From Sorangium cellulosum (lineage in GTDB: Bacteria; Myxococcota_A; Polyangia; Polyangiales; Polyangiaceae), in NCBI RefSeq assembly GCF_002950945.1, contig NZ_CP012673.1, forward strand, positions 11,546,501 to 11,610,500: a stretch of DNA of 64,000 nucleotides. The letters are read 5' to 3'. Shown here piece by piece: positions 36,428 through 44,892 of the stretch (the first letter of the stretch is position 1; each line of letters begins with the position of its first letter). Both the position numbers and the translations under genes were made by a program. The notes below the pieces were generated by a model. The model made no database searches, was not told where the DNA came from, and saw only the letters and a program-made list of their open reading frames with translations.

Positions 36428-38204
36428 TCAGACTCGGGTTTCGCCCTTTACGCGGCGAGTCTTCGCCCGTGAATCCCGTGAGTATCGGGCAGCGGCGCCT
36501 GCGCCCGCCGTTTCTTTAAGTGCTCGAAAGTATTGATCGAGTCAAGAATATCGAGGCCCGCCATCGCGCGCTGTGCCGCGCGGAGGATGTCGGCGAAGCA
36601 GAGCCCTCGCTTATGCGGGTACCACGGGCGAAGCGGCGGCGTAGCCAGGTGGCTCTGGGCGGCGCCTTCGAGGAACCAGAGGACGAGCGCCGTGTAGAGC
36701 AGACCGACGAAGGGAGCGACGCGGCGTACGGCCGCCTCCTTGCGGGCCGACGAGTCGGCGAAGCCGAGCAGCTGCTTGCCCTCCCGAAAAAAGACCTCGA
36801 TGCCCCAGCGCCCTGCGTACGTTTCGAGCAGACGAATGACGTCCACGCTGCTATCAGTGCAGAAGAAGACCCGGAACGGCACCTGTCCTTGGTCGGTCGC
36901 GACGATGACGATGCGCAGCAGGCCGTCACCGCACGCTCGGTACCATTGCGCGCAGAGCGTCTTGTACCGGACCTTGGTGATGCATCCGTACAACTCGGCG
37001 GTGCCGTTCTGCCAGGGAATCCGGTCGTCCTTAGCCAGGGCTTGCGGTTTCGGGAGCGGTGCGCCGCGCTTGCTGGTACGCCCGCGCTGGCCCGGCTTAC
37101 GCGGGGTGGGCAGGGAGGTGAGTACCGCATCGGGGCGCATGGCGCCGAACACAACAATTGAGGGAGGCATCCCGCGAAGGACGGTGGCGTTGCAGTAGGC
37201 TGAGTCAGCGGCCAGCTCCACACGGCGGGCGCCCACCCAGGAGACAAAGACATCAAGCATCTCGCGGGCGAGCTCGGTCTTCTTGACGTAGCTCGCCTCG
37301 GGCTCCGAGCATTCTTTCTTTCCTCGATAGAGACGAAAGAGGACGGGCAGCCCCCACGTCCGCTGGGAAAACGGAACACGCACGAGCACCGTCAACACGA
37401 CCCAGCAGTGGCCGAAACAGAAGACGCGGAAACGTCGTGTCGAGCGTACCGGGTCGATGTGCGTTCCGATCCCGAACACATGCGGGCCTTTCTTCGGGGC
37501 CACCGTGTCGTCGATGGCGATCCGGAGCGCGCCCTCCCCGAGGAACGGCGCCAGACGCTGAAACAGCCACAGGCCGAGCTCGTCCGGATTCCACGTCCCT
37601 CGGGAGAAGAAGCGATGGAACGCTTCGTGATGTCGTCGTCCGGCGGCCCCGGTCATCACGAGCGCCTCGGTTACGGCGTGCGGGCCCTGGGTCAAGATCC
37701 ACCCGCACGCGATCACGAGCAGGTTCGTGAACGACGGACGGGTGAACGCGATACGAAAGACTTCCAAAACAGCCAGCAAGCTGGCAAGATTGGGGTCGAG
37801 CACGGTTGTTCCTGTCCCGTTGTGCCTTGACAACCCAACGGATCAACAGGGCAGCCGTGCTCGTCTACTCTCCGTTCAAGAGGCGCGTACGAATCCTGGA
37901 AGCAGCACGCATTCCGGTTCAGCCCTCGCGATTTCCGGAAAAAAGACATCCACGAGCATTCTGCTGATACTGCACAACCGAGCCGGCGTTCGACTCGCGA
38001 ACGGACGCACCATGACAGGGCACGATGACGGGCGAGTGCGCAGCGACGGTCCACGCGCCGTAGCGTCCAGCTTGCGGCGAGGCGTTCACTATAAAGTCTG
38101 GTGAACGGCCCGTCGTGCCAGGGTGCATGAACGCCTCCGACTCGCCGCGATCGGGACGTTGCCCCGGGGTAACAGGCAACAAAAAGGGCGAAACCCGAGT
38201 CAGA
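36428..38204. mobile_element. Complete insertion sequence, IS4/IS701-like, about 1.78 kb
   Basis: Bounded by 22-nt inverted repeats: left 36428-36449 and right 38183-38204, identical at 21 of 22 positions (left begins TCAGACTCGGGTTTCGCCC). One transposase gene fills 36448-37833, its stop codon lying inside the left repeat. The right ~350 nt (37834-38182) hold no further gene, only the transposase promoter region. I could not identify a target-site duplication: flanks are CCTCCAC on the left and AGACACG on the right. The left end touches a tRNA/tmRNA 3'-end fragment. Confidence 0.82.
36448..37833 (-). CDS. DDE transposase of the IS element
   Basis: A 461-residue transposase if the TTG at 37833 is used; a GTG at 37803 with AGGAACAACC upstream would give 451 residues. 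The DDE triad is visible: Asp in LRIAIDDTVAPKKG, Asp in ELAADSAYCN, and Glu in YAGRWGIEVFFREGKQ, the last also forming the Y-x2-x-W/R...E...K signature of IS4-like enzymes. The N-terminal HHEAFHRFFSRGTW is typical of IS701-like members. The frame is intact, so the element may still be active. Confidence 0.88.
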   Translation of the reverse strand: MSRHNGTGTTVLDPNLASLLAVLEVFRIAFTRPSFTNLLVIACGWILTQGPHAVTEALVMTGAAGRRHHEAFHRFFSRGTWNPDELGLWLFQRLAPFLGEGALRIAIDDTVAPKKGPHVFGIGTHIDPVRSTRRFRVFCFGHCWVVLTVLVRVPFSQRTWGLPVLFRLYRGKKECSEPEASYVKKTELAREMLDVFVSWVGARRVELAADSAYCNATVLRGMPPSIVVFGAMRPDAVLTSLPTPRKPGQRGRTSKRGAPLPKPQALAKDDRIPWQNGTAELYGCITKVRYKTLCAQWYRACGDGLLRIVIVATDQGQVPFRVFFCTDSSVDVIRLLETYAGRWGIEVFFREGKQLLGFADSSARKEAAVRRVAPFVGLLYTALVLWFLEGAAQSHLATPPLRPWYPHKRGLCFADILRAAQRAMAGLDILDSINTFEHLKKRRAQAPLPDTHGIHGRRLAA

Positions 38205-38328
38205 AGACACGGCGAGAGACGTGTCTTCTGCTTTTGTGTGCCCTGCGAGTGACCTAATAAATTTCGGCAGGGGTGGATCGCTGCGCAGGCGGACGTCGGC
38301 GGGACCACCGGGAGCGGACGCGGCAGGT

Positions 38329-38352
38329 GACGCCAGGGTACGGGGCTCCACG
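38329..38352 (+). repeat. 24-bp direct repeat, right copy
   Basis: Right copy of the repeat found at 36262-36285, with one mismatch. It lies between the IS right end and the first of two larger diverged repeats (38374-38540). Confidence 0.7.
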
Positions 38353-38373
38353 GAGCTCTACGGTGAGCAGCCG

Positions 38374-38540
38374 GCCGGCGGGGCTGACCCCGGGTCCGAG
38401 TCTGCGACGCCGGATGCCATGGCTAGGCGGGCGAGCGGACGCAGCTGCGCGAGGCTGTGGGCGGCGGTGGGGGTCCTGCCCTGCGACGCCGCCCCCCCAC
38501 GCCGACCGGCGACCCCCTGCCTAGCACATGCCCCGTCTTG
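38374..38540 (+). repeat. Diverged direct repeat, copy 1 (about 165 bp)
   Basis: The first 40 nt (38374-38413, starting GCCGGCGGGGCTGACCCCGG) match 39194-39233 with two mismatches, exactly 820 bp apart. A second matching block CCCTGCCTAGCACATGCCCC (38515-38534) corresponds to 39322-39341. Between the blocks the two copies are weakly similar and C-rich. The copies flank one small gene. Confidence 0.7.
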
Positions 38541-38804
38541 ACACGGGACGGCATCTCCGCTGGTCTCCCAGACTGGGACGGCCATGGGGGTAGCTGGAGT
38601 GACGACGAAGACCAGAGAGATGCCTCCGAGCGCCTGCACGACATCTGCTTTGTTAGCCGATCGATCTGACTTCAGGATGGCCAGGCGTAGCGCCTTAAAA
38701 AGATCGACGTTGCTTATGCCGCACCTGCGAACTGGCACGGAGCCCTGAACCACCGATCGTGCTCCGTGACGGTAGGATTTCACCACGATAAGGAGGGTCT
38801 CAGG

Positions 38805-39071
38805 ATGAAAGTTCAACATGCACAGGACCTAGGCAACGGCCATAGTATCGAAATCGGTGCAGCCACTTGGGACCCGAGCGACAGATCTGTCCGCAATCGA
38901 TACCAGACGGCATCAGGCGGCTTTAGCCCCCACAGCTCCAGCGAAATTCCGGTGGACGATCTCGTGCCATTGATCGAATTTCTCGCCAAACACGATGAGC
39001 TATCGATCGAGCAGTGCGCCAAGGTCATCAATGCGCTATCGGTGTCCATCCTTCGACAAGCTGGGAAGTAG
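38805..39071 (+). CDS. Small hypothetical protein between diverged repeats
   Basis: An 88-residue protein. AAGGAGGGTCTCAGG precedes the ATG, an ideal ribosome site in a region where most genes lack one. The sequence begins MKVQHAQDLGNGHSIEIGAA and has a C-terminal helix VDDLVPLIEFLAKHDELS. Composition is closer to average than to the GC-rich core genome. No family recognised. With repeats on each side (38374-38540 and 39194-39346), it looks like a cassette. Confidence 0.6.
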   Translation: MKVQHAQDLGNGHSIEIGAATWDPSDRSVRNRYQTASGGFSPHSSSEIPVDDLVPLIEFLAKHDELSIEQCAKVINALSVSILRQAGK

Positions 39072-39193
39072 TCACGACCCAGGAGCCGCTCGCCGGGAGC
39101 ACGGCGGCCCGGCGCCCCCCCTGCCAGGGGCAGAGACTCGGTGTCTCGCAGAGGGATGGCATCGCAGAGACGGAACTCCGCAGCGGGCACCAG

Positions 39194-39346
39194 GCCGGCG
39201 GGGACGACCCCGGGTCCGAGTCTGCGACGCCGGGCGAGGCCGAGCGAGCGAACGGCCGCGGCGATGGTCGCGGTAGCGGCTCCCTGCTCTACCGGCCCGC
39301 CTACCCCTGCCGGCGGCCCCCCCCTGCCGAGCGCATGCCCCGCTTG
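39194..39346 (+). repeat. Diverged direct repeat, copy 2
   Basis: Second copy of the unit at 38374-38540. It begins GCCGGCGGGGACGACCCCGG and ends in CCCTGCCGAGCGCATGCCCC followed by GCTTG. It lies about 120 nt upstream of the TIR-domain gene, where the DNA becomes AT-rich (TGTATTAAAAATTACATTTA at 39379-39398), a likely promoter. Confidence 0.7.
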
Positions 39347-39464
39347 CCGGGAACACTGGCGACCGGGCAGCTTCCAATGAATGTATTAAAAATTACATTT
39401 AATGTCAACAACCCGGTGGTGGGGCGGGCGTCGAAACGCGCGCGGCTGTAGTAAGCTCACCATC

Positions 39465-40991
39465 GTGGTCGACACCCCCCAAGCCATCAACGTCTACATT
39501 TGCCACTCGTCCATTGATCAGGAATTCGTTTCTCAATTGGATACCGCTCTCAAACCAAAGGAGCGCAATGGCCACATCCGCATTTGGCATAACGACAGGA
39601 TTGGCGCTGGGGAGGAGCGAAACACAAGGCTTTCCGAGAAGCTCAACTCTGCACAAATGATCCTCTTCCTCGTTAGCATGGACTTCCTCGCCTCCGAGCA
39701 GTGCAACGAGGAGATGCAACGAGCGATGAAGCGGCATCGGGCCGGGGAGGCGGTTGTCGTCCCCGTCTATATCCGAGCATGCGACATAAGTGGTGCTCCG
39801 TTCGATGACATCAAGCTGTTGCCAGCTAACGGGACAGCCGTCAAGACTTGGCCAGATCGCGACGAGGCCTGGAAAGATGTCGTTGATGGGCTTCAGAGTG
39901 TAATCAAAAGGCAACAGGAAGGTCCAACAGTTGCCCAACCCACTTCCGCGCCCTCAGATTTCCACACAAGCACCGCTGCTACTGCGGCGGCAGCGCAGCT
40001 CGGCGCCCCTCCCATACCACCGGCAAATCGCAGCAGCAGGCTCATAGAAGAGCTAAAACTATTCGACCTCAAGCACCTCATAACACCGACCATCAGCAGG
40101 CTCATATCAGCAAGCACAAACCGCGAACTAGACACAGAACTAAAGTCCATCAGAATCTACAGACAAAGTCGAGACGCGCGAAGACGCTCCAAGCAAAAGC
40201 GAGACATGAGGGGTCCTCTATTAGAGAGGCTATGGCGCTCTGCGACTGCAGCCACACAAATGGTCCACGTACGCGACGCCGTTATGTACGATGGCTACAC
40301 ACTTAGAGCAAAAAAAATCTACTTTGACGAGCGCTTGCCTCGCGAGGATCGCCACATAATCGAGCATTTAACCACGAATCCAGATGTAGGCATTGAGCTG
40401 CCTCAGAATCGATACTTCTTCGCGCGAACGGCGCCCCAGCTCACCATGCACCCACCAAATTGCGCCGTAGAGTCCATCTACCGTTTGTGCTGGGACACAG
40501 CCGCGACGGAGGAAAGCACCGAAGAGTCGTTCTTCGATGACTGGTGGCCGTGGAGTGGAATCAAACTGCCGGATGGCATGTGGCTCAACTTTGTGCCCCC
40601 GATCCATTTCCCCGCTGTGCGCTGGAGACGATTCATTGATGGCGAGCGCCTTGAGACGTCTTGGAATGAAGCCGTTGCAAGCCTCCGAGAATTTACAGAG
40701 AAGACAAAGAACCTAAAGATAGAGCGCCCGTGGCAGATCGAGTCGGTGGCGCATTGGTACATAACCGCATGCCTTCTCGTTGGAATGGGTGCAAACGTCG
40801 AACATGCCATAAAGATAAAACCATCTCCTCAAGATTGGGAACAAGTAGCGGAGCTCATTCGCTGCCTGCGCAAGAATCCAGGCAACGAGCCGTATCTTCG
40901 TGTGCCGATGGAGGAGTTTTTGTCGCGCCTGCCGAAATTCGCCGAGATCGAAGAACACCTGTCTCGACCGGCAATAAAAGCACTGATTTAA
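39465..40991 (+). CDS. TIR-domain protein with unrecognised C-terminal region
   Basis: A 508-residue protein from the GTG at 39465; an in-frame ATG at 39402 would add 21 residues of poor composition. Residues ~7-125 form a TIR domain: INVYICHSSIDQEFVSQLDT, RIWHNDRIGAGEE, ILFLVSMDFLASEQCNEEM (with the Glu at the position of the NADase Glu) and VVVPVYIRACD. After a Thr/Ala linker, residues ~190-508 contain no domain I know; they include repeated Trp/Phe-rich parts. The codon usage is much less GC-rich than in the neighbourhood, so it was probably acquired. Bacterial TIR proteins often deplete NAD during phage infection. Confidence 0.75.
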   Translation: MVDTPQAINVYICHSSIDQEFVSQLDTALKPKERNGHIRIWHNDRIGAGEERNTRLSEKLNSAQMILFLVSMDFLASEQCNEEMQRAMKRHRAGEAVVVPVYIRACDISGAPFDDIKLLPANGTAVKTWPDRDEAWKDVVDGLQSVIKRQQEGPTVAQPTSAPSDFHTSTAATAAAAQLGAPPIPPANRSSRLIEELKLFDLKHLITPTISRLISASTNRELDTELKSIRIYRQSRDARRRSKQKRDMRGPLLERLWRSATAATQMVHVRDAVMYDGYTLRAKKIYFDERLPREDRHIIEHLTTNPDVGIELPQNRYFFARTAPQLTMHPPNCAVESIYRLCWDTAATEESTEESFFDDWWPWSGIKLPDGMWLNFVPPIHFPAVRWRRFIDGERLETSWNEAVASLREFTEKTKNLKIERPWQIESVAHWYITACLLVGMGANVEHAIKIKPSPQDWEQVAELIRCLRKNPGNEPYLRVPMEEFLSRLPKFAEIEEHLSRPAIKALI

Positions 40992-41060
40992 TGGGTGCAC
41001 ACGAAGGACGCGTAAATGAGACGATCGCCGCCCCGGTCTCGCCGCTCGAGGACGGCAGCG

Positions 41061-41155
41061 AGGCAAATCTGTCCGCGGCGCAAGAGCGAAAATGCGGTCC
41101 CGACCGGCATCCCGAGGCTCCGGGCGATGTCGCCTACCTGCTCGCCTTCGCCGAT
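41061..41155 (-). pseudogene. Decayed duplicate of sigma-70 region 4
   Basis: This 95-nt stretch is a diverged copy of 41212-41307, which encodes part of the sigma region 4 in the next gene. Read on the minus strand it gives GEGEQVGDIARSLGMPV, matching GEGEQVSQVARILKMPV. One base is missing right after MPV, so the frame breaks. It lies just behind the TIR gene, whose stop is at 40991. Confidence 0.7.
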
Positions 41156-41174
41156 CTGGTCGTGAAGGTGGGGT

Positions 41175-41543
41175 CTACCACAGGCGACGCCAGCGCTTGG
41201 GCACGTGCGCGAGGTGCTTGCGGCCCAGGCGGAGCCGCGAGAACGCGGTCTCGACGGGCATCTTCAGGATCCGGGCGACCTGGGAGACCTGCTCGCCCTC
41301 GCCGACCAGGAGGAGCACGATGCGCTCCCGGGGCCTGAGCAGTGCGAGCTGGGCGAGGAGATCGCGCGCCTCGACGGGCCCGTGGGGGGACGGCGCCGGC
41401 TCGTGAGCGATGCGGTGCGGGTCCGCGAAGACCAGCTCCGGGCGCCGGCCGGGCGTGCTACCGGCGCGAGCTTGCTCGTCCCTCCGGTTCCAGACCAAGC
41501 AGCCTGCCGATGGCCTCGTGAACCACCCGGGCCGCCTCTCCAT
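41175..41543 (-). CDS. Sigma-70 region 4-like protein, lacking region 2
   Basis: A 122-residue frame. The C-terminal half, ARDLLAQLALLRPRERIVLLL then GEGEQVSQVARILKMPVETAFSRLRLGRKHL, is a good sigma region 4 HTH. The N-terminal half does not look like region 2 and is Arg/Pro-rich. Either it is a stand-alone HTH protein or the remains of an ECF sigma gene. The nearby decayed copy favours the second view. Confidence 0.5.
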   Translation of the reverse strand: MERRPGWFTRPSAGCLVWNRRDEQARAGSTPGRRPELVFADPHRIAHEPAPSPHGPVEARDLLAQLALLRPRERIVLLLVGEGEQVSQVARILKMPVETAFSRLRLGRKHLAHVPKRWRRLW

Positions 41544-41700
41544 CCCCGAGGGCGACCGCGCGGCTCAGGGTGCCGGCGAGCGAGGCGACCACGGCGGCCC
41601 GTGGCGAGGGATCGACCATCGCGAGTTCGCCGAGCCCCACGCTCGCCGGTTGGGCCCGGGTCGGGGCCATGCCTTCCCAGGGCCGGCGATCCGTCGTCAC
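41458..41700 (-). CDS. Small hypothetical protein overlapping the sigma fragment
   Basis: An 80-residue frame from GTG 41700; ATG 41619 would give a 53-residue protein that starts MVDPSPRAAVVASL. The C-terminal helix VALGDGEAARVVHEAIGRLLG is regular and amphipathic. It overlaps the region-4 gene by 86 nt in another frame. The overlap and small size leave real doubt about which of the two is translated. No family recognised. Confidence 0.35.
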   Translation of the reverse strand: MTTDRRPWEGMAPTRAQPASVGLGELAMVDPSPRAAVVASLAGTLSRAVALGDGEAARVVHEAIGRLLGLEPEGRASSRR

Positions 41701-42006
41701 GCCCCCTGGAAACCTCGGGCCGTCCGACGGATCACGGCGGTTCGTCCCCGCGGGACAGTCCCGACGGATCGCGACGGTTCGCTACCGCAACTTCGTCCTT
41801 ATGGCACCTCGGCGGTGCTCGACGCGCCCCCCCGCGCCACGTCGGCGCGCGCAGCCCCACCCGCCGGCGCTCACGTGGTGGCGGAGAGGGCTCGGGACGA
41901 GATGGGTAATGGAGCGGGGGCGCATGCAGGTCGATCGGGGCGACCTGCTCACTGGCCGAGACTGCGAGCTTCTTCGCGACACGCACCTTGAGTGCGTGCT
42001 CGGGCC
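41701..42006. other. Intergenic region without support for a gene
   Basis: About 306 nt between the small hypothetical gene and the end of the SDR gene. Open frames cross it on both strands, but none has a ribosome site or a recognisable motif. I see nothing else in it. Confidence 0.4.
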
Positions 42007-42975
42007 TTACCTGCGTAGCAAGAAGAGCGCTGCCGCCGCGGGAAGGCCGAGGGCCAAGCCCATCACGAGCTTGCGGCCGCGCCCGGAGCCGCTCCGCTTC
42101 CAGCCGCCGCTCACGCCGCTCCACTGCGGCATCGGCTCGAACAGGTTGCCGGCGGTGGGCGGCTCGGAGCGGTCCTGGAAGTGCTTCTTCTCCACCTGAC
42201 GCGCCATCATGCGCTCCATCATCGCGGGGGCGAGGTTGTGCTGCGCAGCCATGAGCCGGGCCGCCCCGCCGACGATGAGCTCCCGCCGGGGCCGGACGGC
42301 GAGGCCCACGATGGCGCGCGCGATCCGCTCCGCGGTGGCCACAGGAGGCATCGCCTGGACGGCGCGGCCGGTGTAGTTGGCGGCGTGCTGGAACAAGGGG
42401 GTGTCGATCGTCGCGGGCATGACGGTGCACACGTGGATGCCGGGCGCGTCGAGCAGCTCCTGGCGCAGGCTCTCGCCGAGGCCGCGAATACCGAACTTCG
42501 TGACGCAGTAGGCGCTCGTGTACGGCTGGCCGACGATGCCCGCGACCGAATCGACGTTGATGAGCACCCCCTGGCCCTGCGCGCGGAAGCGGGGCAGCAC
42601 CGCGCGGGCGCCGTGGATGTACCCGAAGAGGTTCGTCTCGATGACCTGACGGTACGCCTCATAAGGCGCCTCCTCGGTGCGCGCGAACAGCGTGACCGCC
42701 GCGTTGTTCACCCACACGTCGATGCGCCCGAAGCGCTCGACCGCGCGGCGCGCCAGCTCGCGCACCGCGTCCTCGCCGCGAACGTCCGTCGGGACGACCA
42801 GGGCCTGACCGCCAGCGGCCTCGCACTCGGCCGCCACCTCGTCGAGCGTCTGCCGCGTCCGCGCGGCGAGCACGACCGCAGCGCCGCCCTCGGCAAAGAG
42901 CCGCGCAGCCATGCGGCCAACCCCGCTCGACGCACCGGTGATGACCACGACCTTGTCACGGAGCTTCTTCGTCAT
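42007..42975 (-). CDS. SDR-family oxidoreductase with C-terminal hydrophobic segment
   Basis: A 322-residue protein. VVVITGASSGVGRMAARLF (TGxxxGxG), VWVNNAAVT (NNA), VDSVAG with the Ser, and YCVTKFGIRGLGESL (YxxxK) show an active classical SDR. The last ~50 residues form a linker and a membrane-like helix GLALGLPAAAALFLL, so it may be tail-anchored. ATG 42975 gives MTKKLRDKVVVI; a TTG at 43002 is possible but less likely. It is followed upstream by the BON/SRPBCC gene with ~100 nt between. Confidence 0.87.
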   Translation of the reverse strand: MTKKLRDKVVVITGASSGVGRMAARLFAEGGAAVVLAARTRQTLDEVAAECEAAGGQALVVPTDVRGEDAVRELARRAVERFGRIDVWVNNAAVTLFARTEEAPYEAYRQVIETNLFGYIHGARAVLPRFRAQGQGVLINVDSVAGIVGQPYTSAYCVTKFGIRGLGESLRQELLDAPGIHVCTVMPATIDTPLFQHAANYTGRAVQAMPPVATAERIARAIVGLAVRPRRELIVGGAARLMAAQHNLAPAMMERMMARQVEKKHFQDRSEPPTAGNLFEPMPQWSGVSGGWKRSGSGRGRKLVMGLALGLPAAAALFLLRR

Positions 42976-43079
42976 ACCCCTCCGGGAAACTGGAGAAGGC
43001 AAACACCCTCCAGCCCATCGATGCCCATCGTCCTCTCAACCGCCTGTCGCTTGTCGCCCACCGCTCGCCCAGGGCCGCC

Positions 43080-44318
43080 TCAGCGGGCGCGACTGCCACC
43101 CTGCCCCGCGAGATCCCCGAGGAACACGGTCTCGCCGTCGGCCGTGGCCTTGCCGTTCTCCAGCAGGGAACGGAAGCGCAGGAGATCGTCGTCCATCGCA
43201 TGTTTCGGATCGACGCCGAAGAGCGCCGCCACGGCGTGGCCGAGCACGCCGGCAGGCGGGGTGTAGGACATCTTGATGTCGAGGCGGGTGCCGCCGTCGG
43301 GGGTCGCCTCGAAACGCACCGTGCCCGCGGTGGCGACCGCCGCGCCGGGCACGCTCCGCCAGGCGATGAGCTGGTTCGGGACCATCTCGGTCACGTCCGC
43401 CTCCCAGCGGACAGGGATGCCCGCGGGGCCGACGGCGGTCCAGCGCAGGCGGCCGTCGCCCTCCAGCTCCACGTCGCGCAGGTGCGACATGAACCGGGGG
43501 AAGTTCTCGAAGTCGATGAAGAACGAGAACACCTCCTCGAGCGGCGCCCGCACCGTGATCGCCTTCTCGAACTCCACCGCCCTCCGCCCGGCGCCGACGC
43601 CGAGCAGGCGCGCGACCGGATGGCCCACGACGTTGCCGAGCAACACCGCAGCGCCGGACGCGCCGAGCAGCAGCCCCAGCCGATCGCGGCGGGCCGCCGC
43701 ACAGCCCACGAGCCCGAGGCCGAGCGCACCCAGGAGCACACGTGCGATGGGCAGCCGGGCCGCCTTCGTGAGCCCGGGCTGCTCGCCAGCGGGGGCCCTG
43801 GCGCCCTGGAGCGACGGGATGCCGTCGGCCGAGCCATGCGCCTCGAGCTGGTTGTTCACACCCTTGACGCCGCCCACGGCCGATACGGCCGACAGCAGGC
43901 CCGGGACCTCGCGCTCCAGGATGGTGCCGCTCAGGGTCACGCGCCCGTCCACCACCTGCACGCCGATCGCGTGCGGGTTCGAGACGACACGGCCGAGCTT
44001 CGCGCGCACCCGATCCACGAGCACCTCGTCGAAGACCTCCTCGTGCCGGAAAACGGACGCCGCGGTCGCGATCACGCCCCTACCCCGGTGCCCGAGGTCG
44101 CGGGCGCGCCGGTCGAGCGCCGAGCCCGTCCGGTGCGCGGCCCCCACCGTCCGGTCGCGCAACAGCGCCCGGCGCCGCGCGCCGCGGTCCGGATCGAGCA
44201 CGTACATCAGAGCAGCCCCGACGCCGATCGTCGCCGCGACCGCCGCCGCAGGACCGAGATCATACGGCTTCGGTCGAATCACCAGCCGCATCGCCTTGTC
44301 GAAGACAGCCATGGCCAT
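43080..44318 (-). CDS. BON-domain and SRPBCC (cyclase/dehydrase-like) membrane protein
   Basis: A 412-residue protein. A hydrophobic helix near residues 22-40 is followed by YVLDPDRGARRRALLRD, a motif common in BON-domain membrane proteins. A BON domain (about 90-160) reads VRAKLGRVVSNPHAIGVQVVDGRVTLSGTIL. A second hydrophobic part is at about 190-235. The C-terminal SRPBCC domain (about 245-390) starts FEKAITVRAPLEEVFSFFIDFENFPRFM. The ATG 44318 has GGGACGAAAGAG upstream. SRPBCC domains bind hydrophobic ligands; BON domains bind membranes. A stress role is inferred. Confidence 0.82.
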   Translation of the reverse strand: MAMAVFDKAMRLVIRPKPYDLGPAAAVAATIGVGAALMYVLDPDRGARRRALLRDRTVGAAHRTGSALDRRARDLGHRGRGVIATAASVFRHEEVFDEVLVDRVRAKLGRVVSNPHAIGVQVVDGRVTLSGTILEREVPGLLSAVSAVGGVKGVNNQLEAHGSADGIPSLQGARAPAGEQPGLTKAARLPIARVLLGALGLGLVGCAAARRDRLGLLLGASGAAVLLGNVVGHPVARLLGVGAGRRAVEFEKAITVRAPLEEVFSFFIDFENFPRFMSHLRDVELEGDGRLRWTAVGPAGIPVRWEADVTEMVPNQLIAWRSVPGAAVATAGTVRFEATPDGGTRLDIKMSYTPPAGVLGHAVAALFGVDPKHAMDDDLLRFRSLLENGKATADGETVFLGDLAGQGGSRAR

Positions 44319-44892
44319 CTCTTTCGTCCCTCTCCCGTGTCGGCCGGCGGGATTCCCCCGCGGGCCGGCCATTACTGCATCTCCTGCGAGCGCATGAATT
44401 CCGATTCACAGCGCACGCACGAACCTAGGCCGCCTCGCCGCCATCCTCATCCGGGCCCACGCGGAATGGGCAGTAGGGGCACCCCGTACGTCGCGAACGC
44501 GACAGCAGCCAGGATCAACGCCTGAGTCCGCCATGCCCCGTAGGACCAGCCCGCCTGTGCGCCAGGTTTGTCCGCGGCGCTACTCACGCTGTTTGTTCAG
44601 ACTGGATCCATCTTCGTGACTCGCCTGTTCACGCGCGAGGGCAACCCTCATGCACGCGCTCAGGGCCGCCAGAACAAGAGCGAGCTCAAGCACGCTGGCG
44701 AGCGCTTTTGGACGTCTCGGGATCGTCCCGGCGAACAACGAAGGGTTTTCCCCGATTGCGACTTCCGGCGATCAACCCCAGTCTTGGCCTCCGCGACGAT
44801 TGGACATACGGTCGCTACGCCGCACAGACATCCGTGACACGTTGTCGAAACAGACTCGACGCCGTTTCACTACGGAAGGAAGGAGCTCCACC
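44319..44892. other. Intergenic region upstream of the BON/YNRG-repeat gene
   Basis: About 570 nt between two divergent BON-domain genes. Possible frames are short and poorly composed. The region close to 44880 contains GGAAGGAAGGAGCTCCACC, the ribosome site of the next gene. I cannot name a promoter, but the composition is less GC-rich than nearby coding DNA at 44560-44620. Confidence 0.4.

Noticed and set aside
36420..38215. Target-site duplication of the IS
   Set aside because: Flanks CCTCCAC and AGACACG do not match, so no duplication is reported.
37713..38351. A 212-codon minus-strand frame across the right end of the IS
   Set aside because: It crosses the terminal repeat and overlaps the transposase start in another frame, with no motif.
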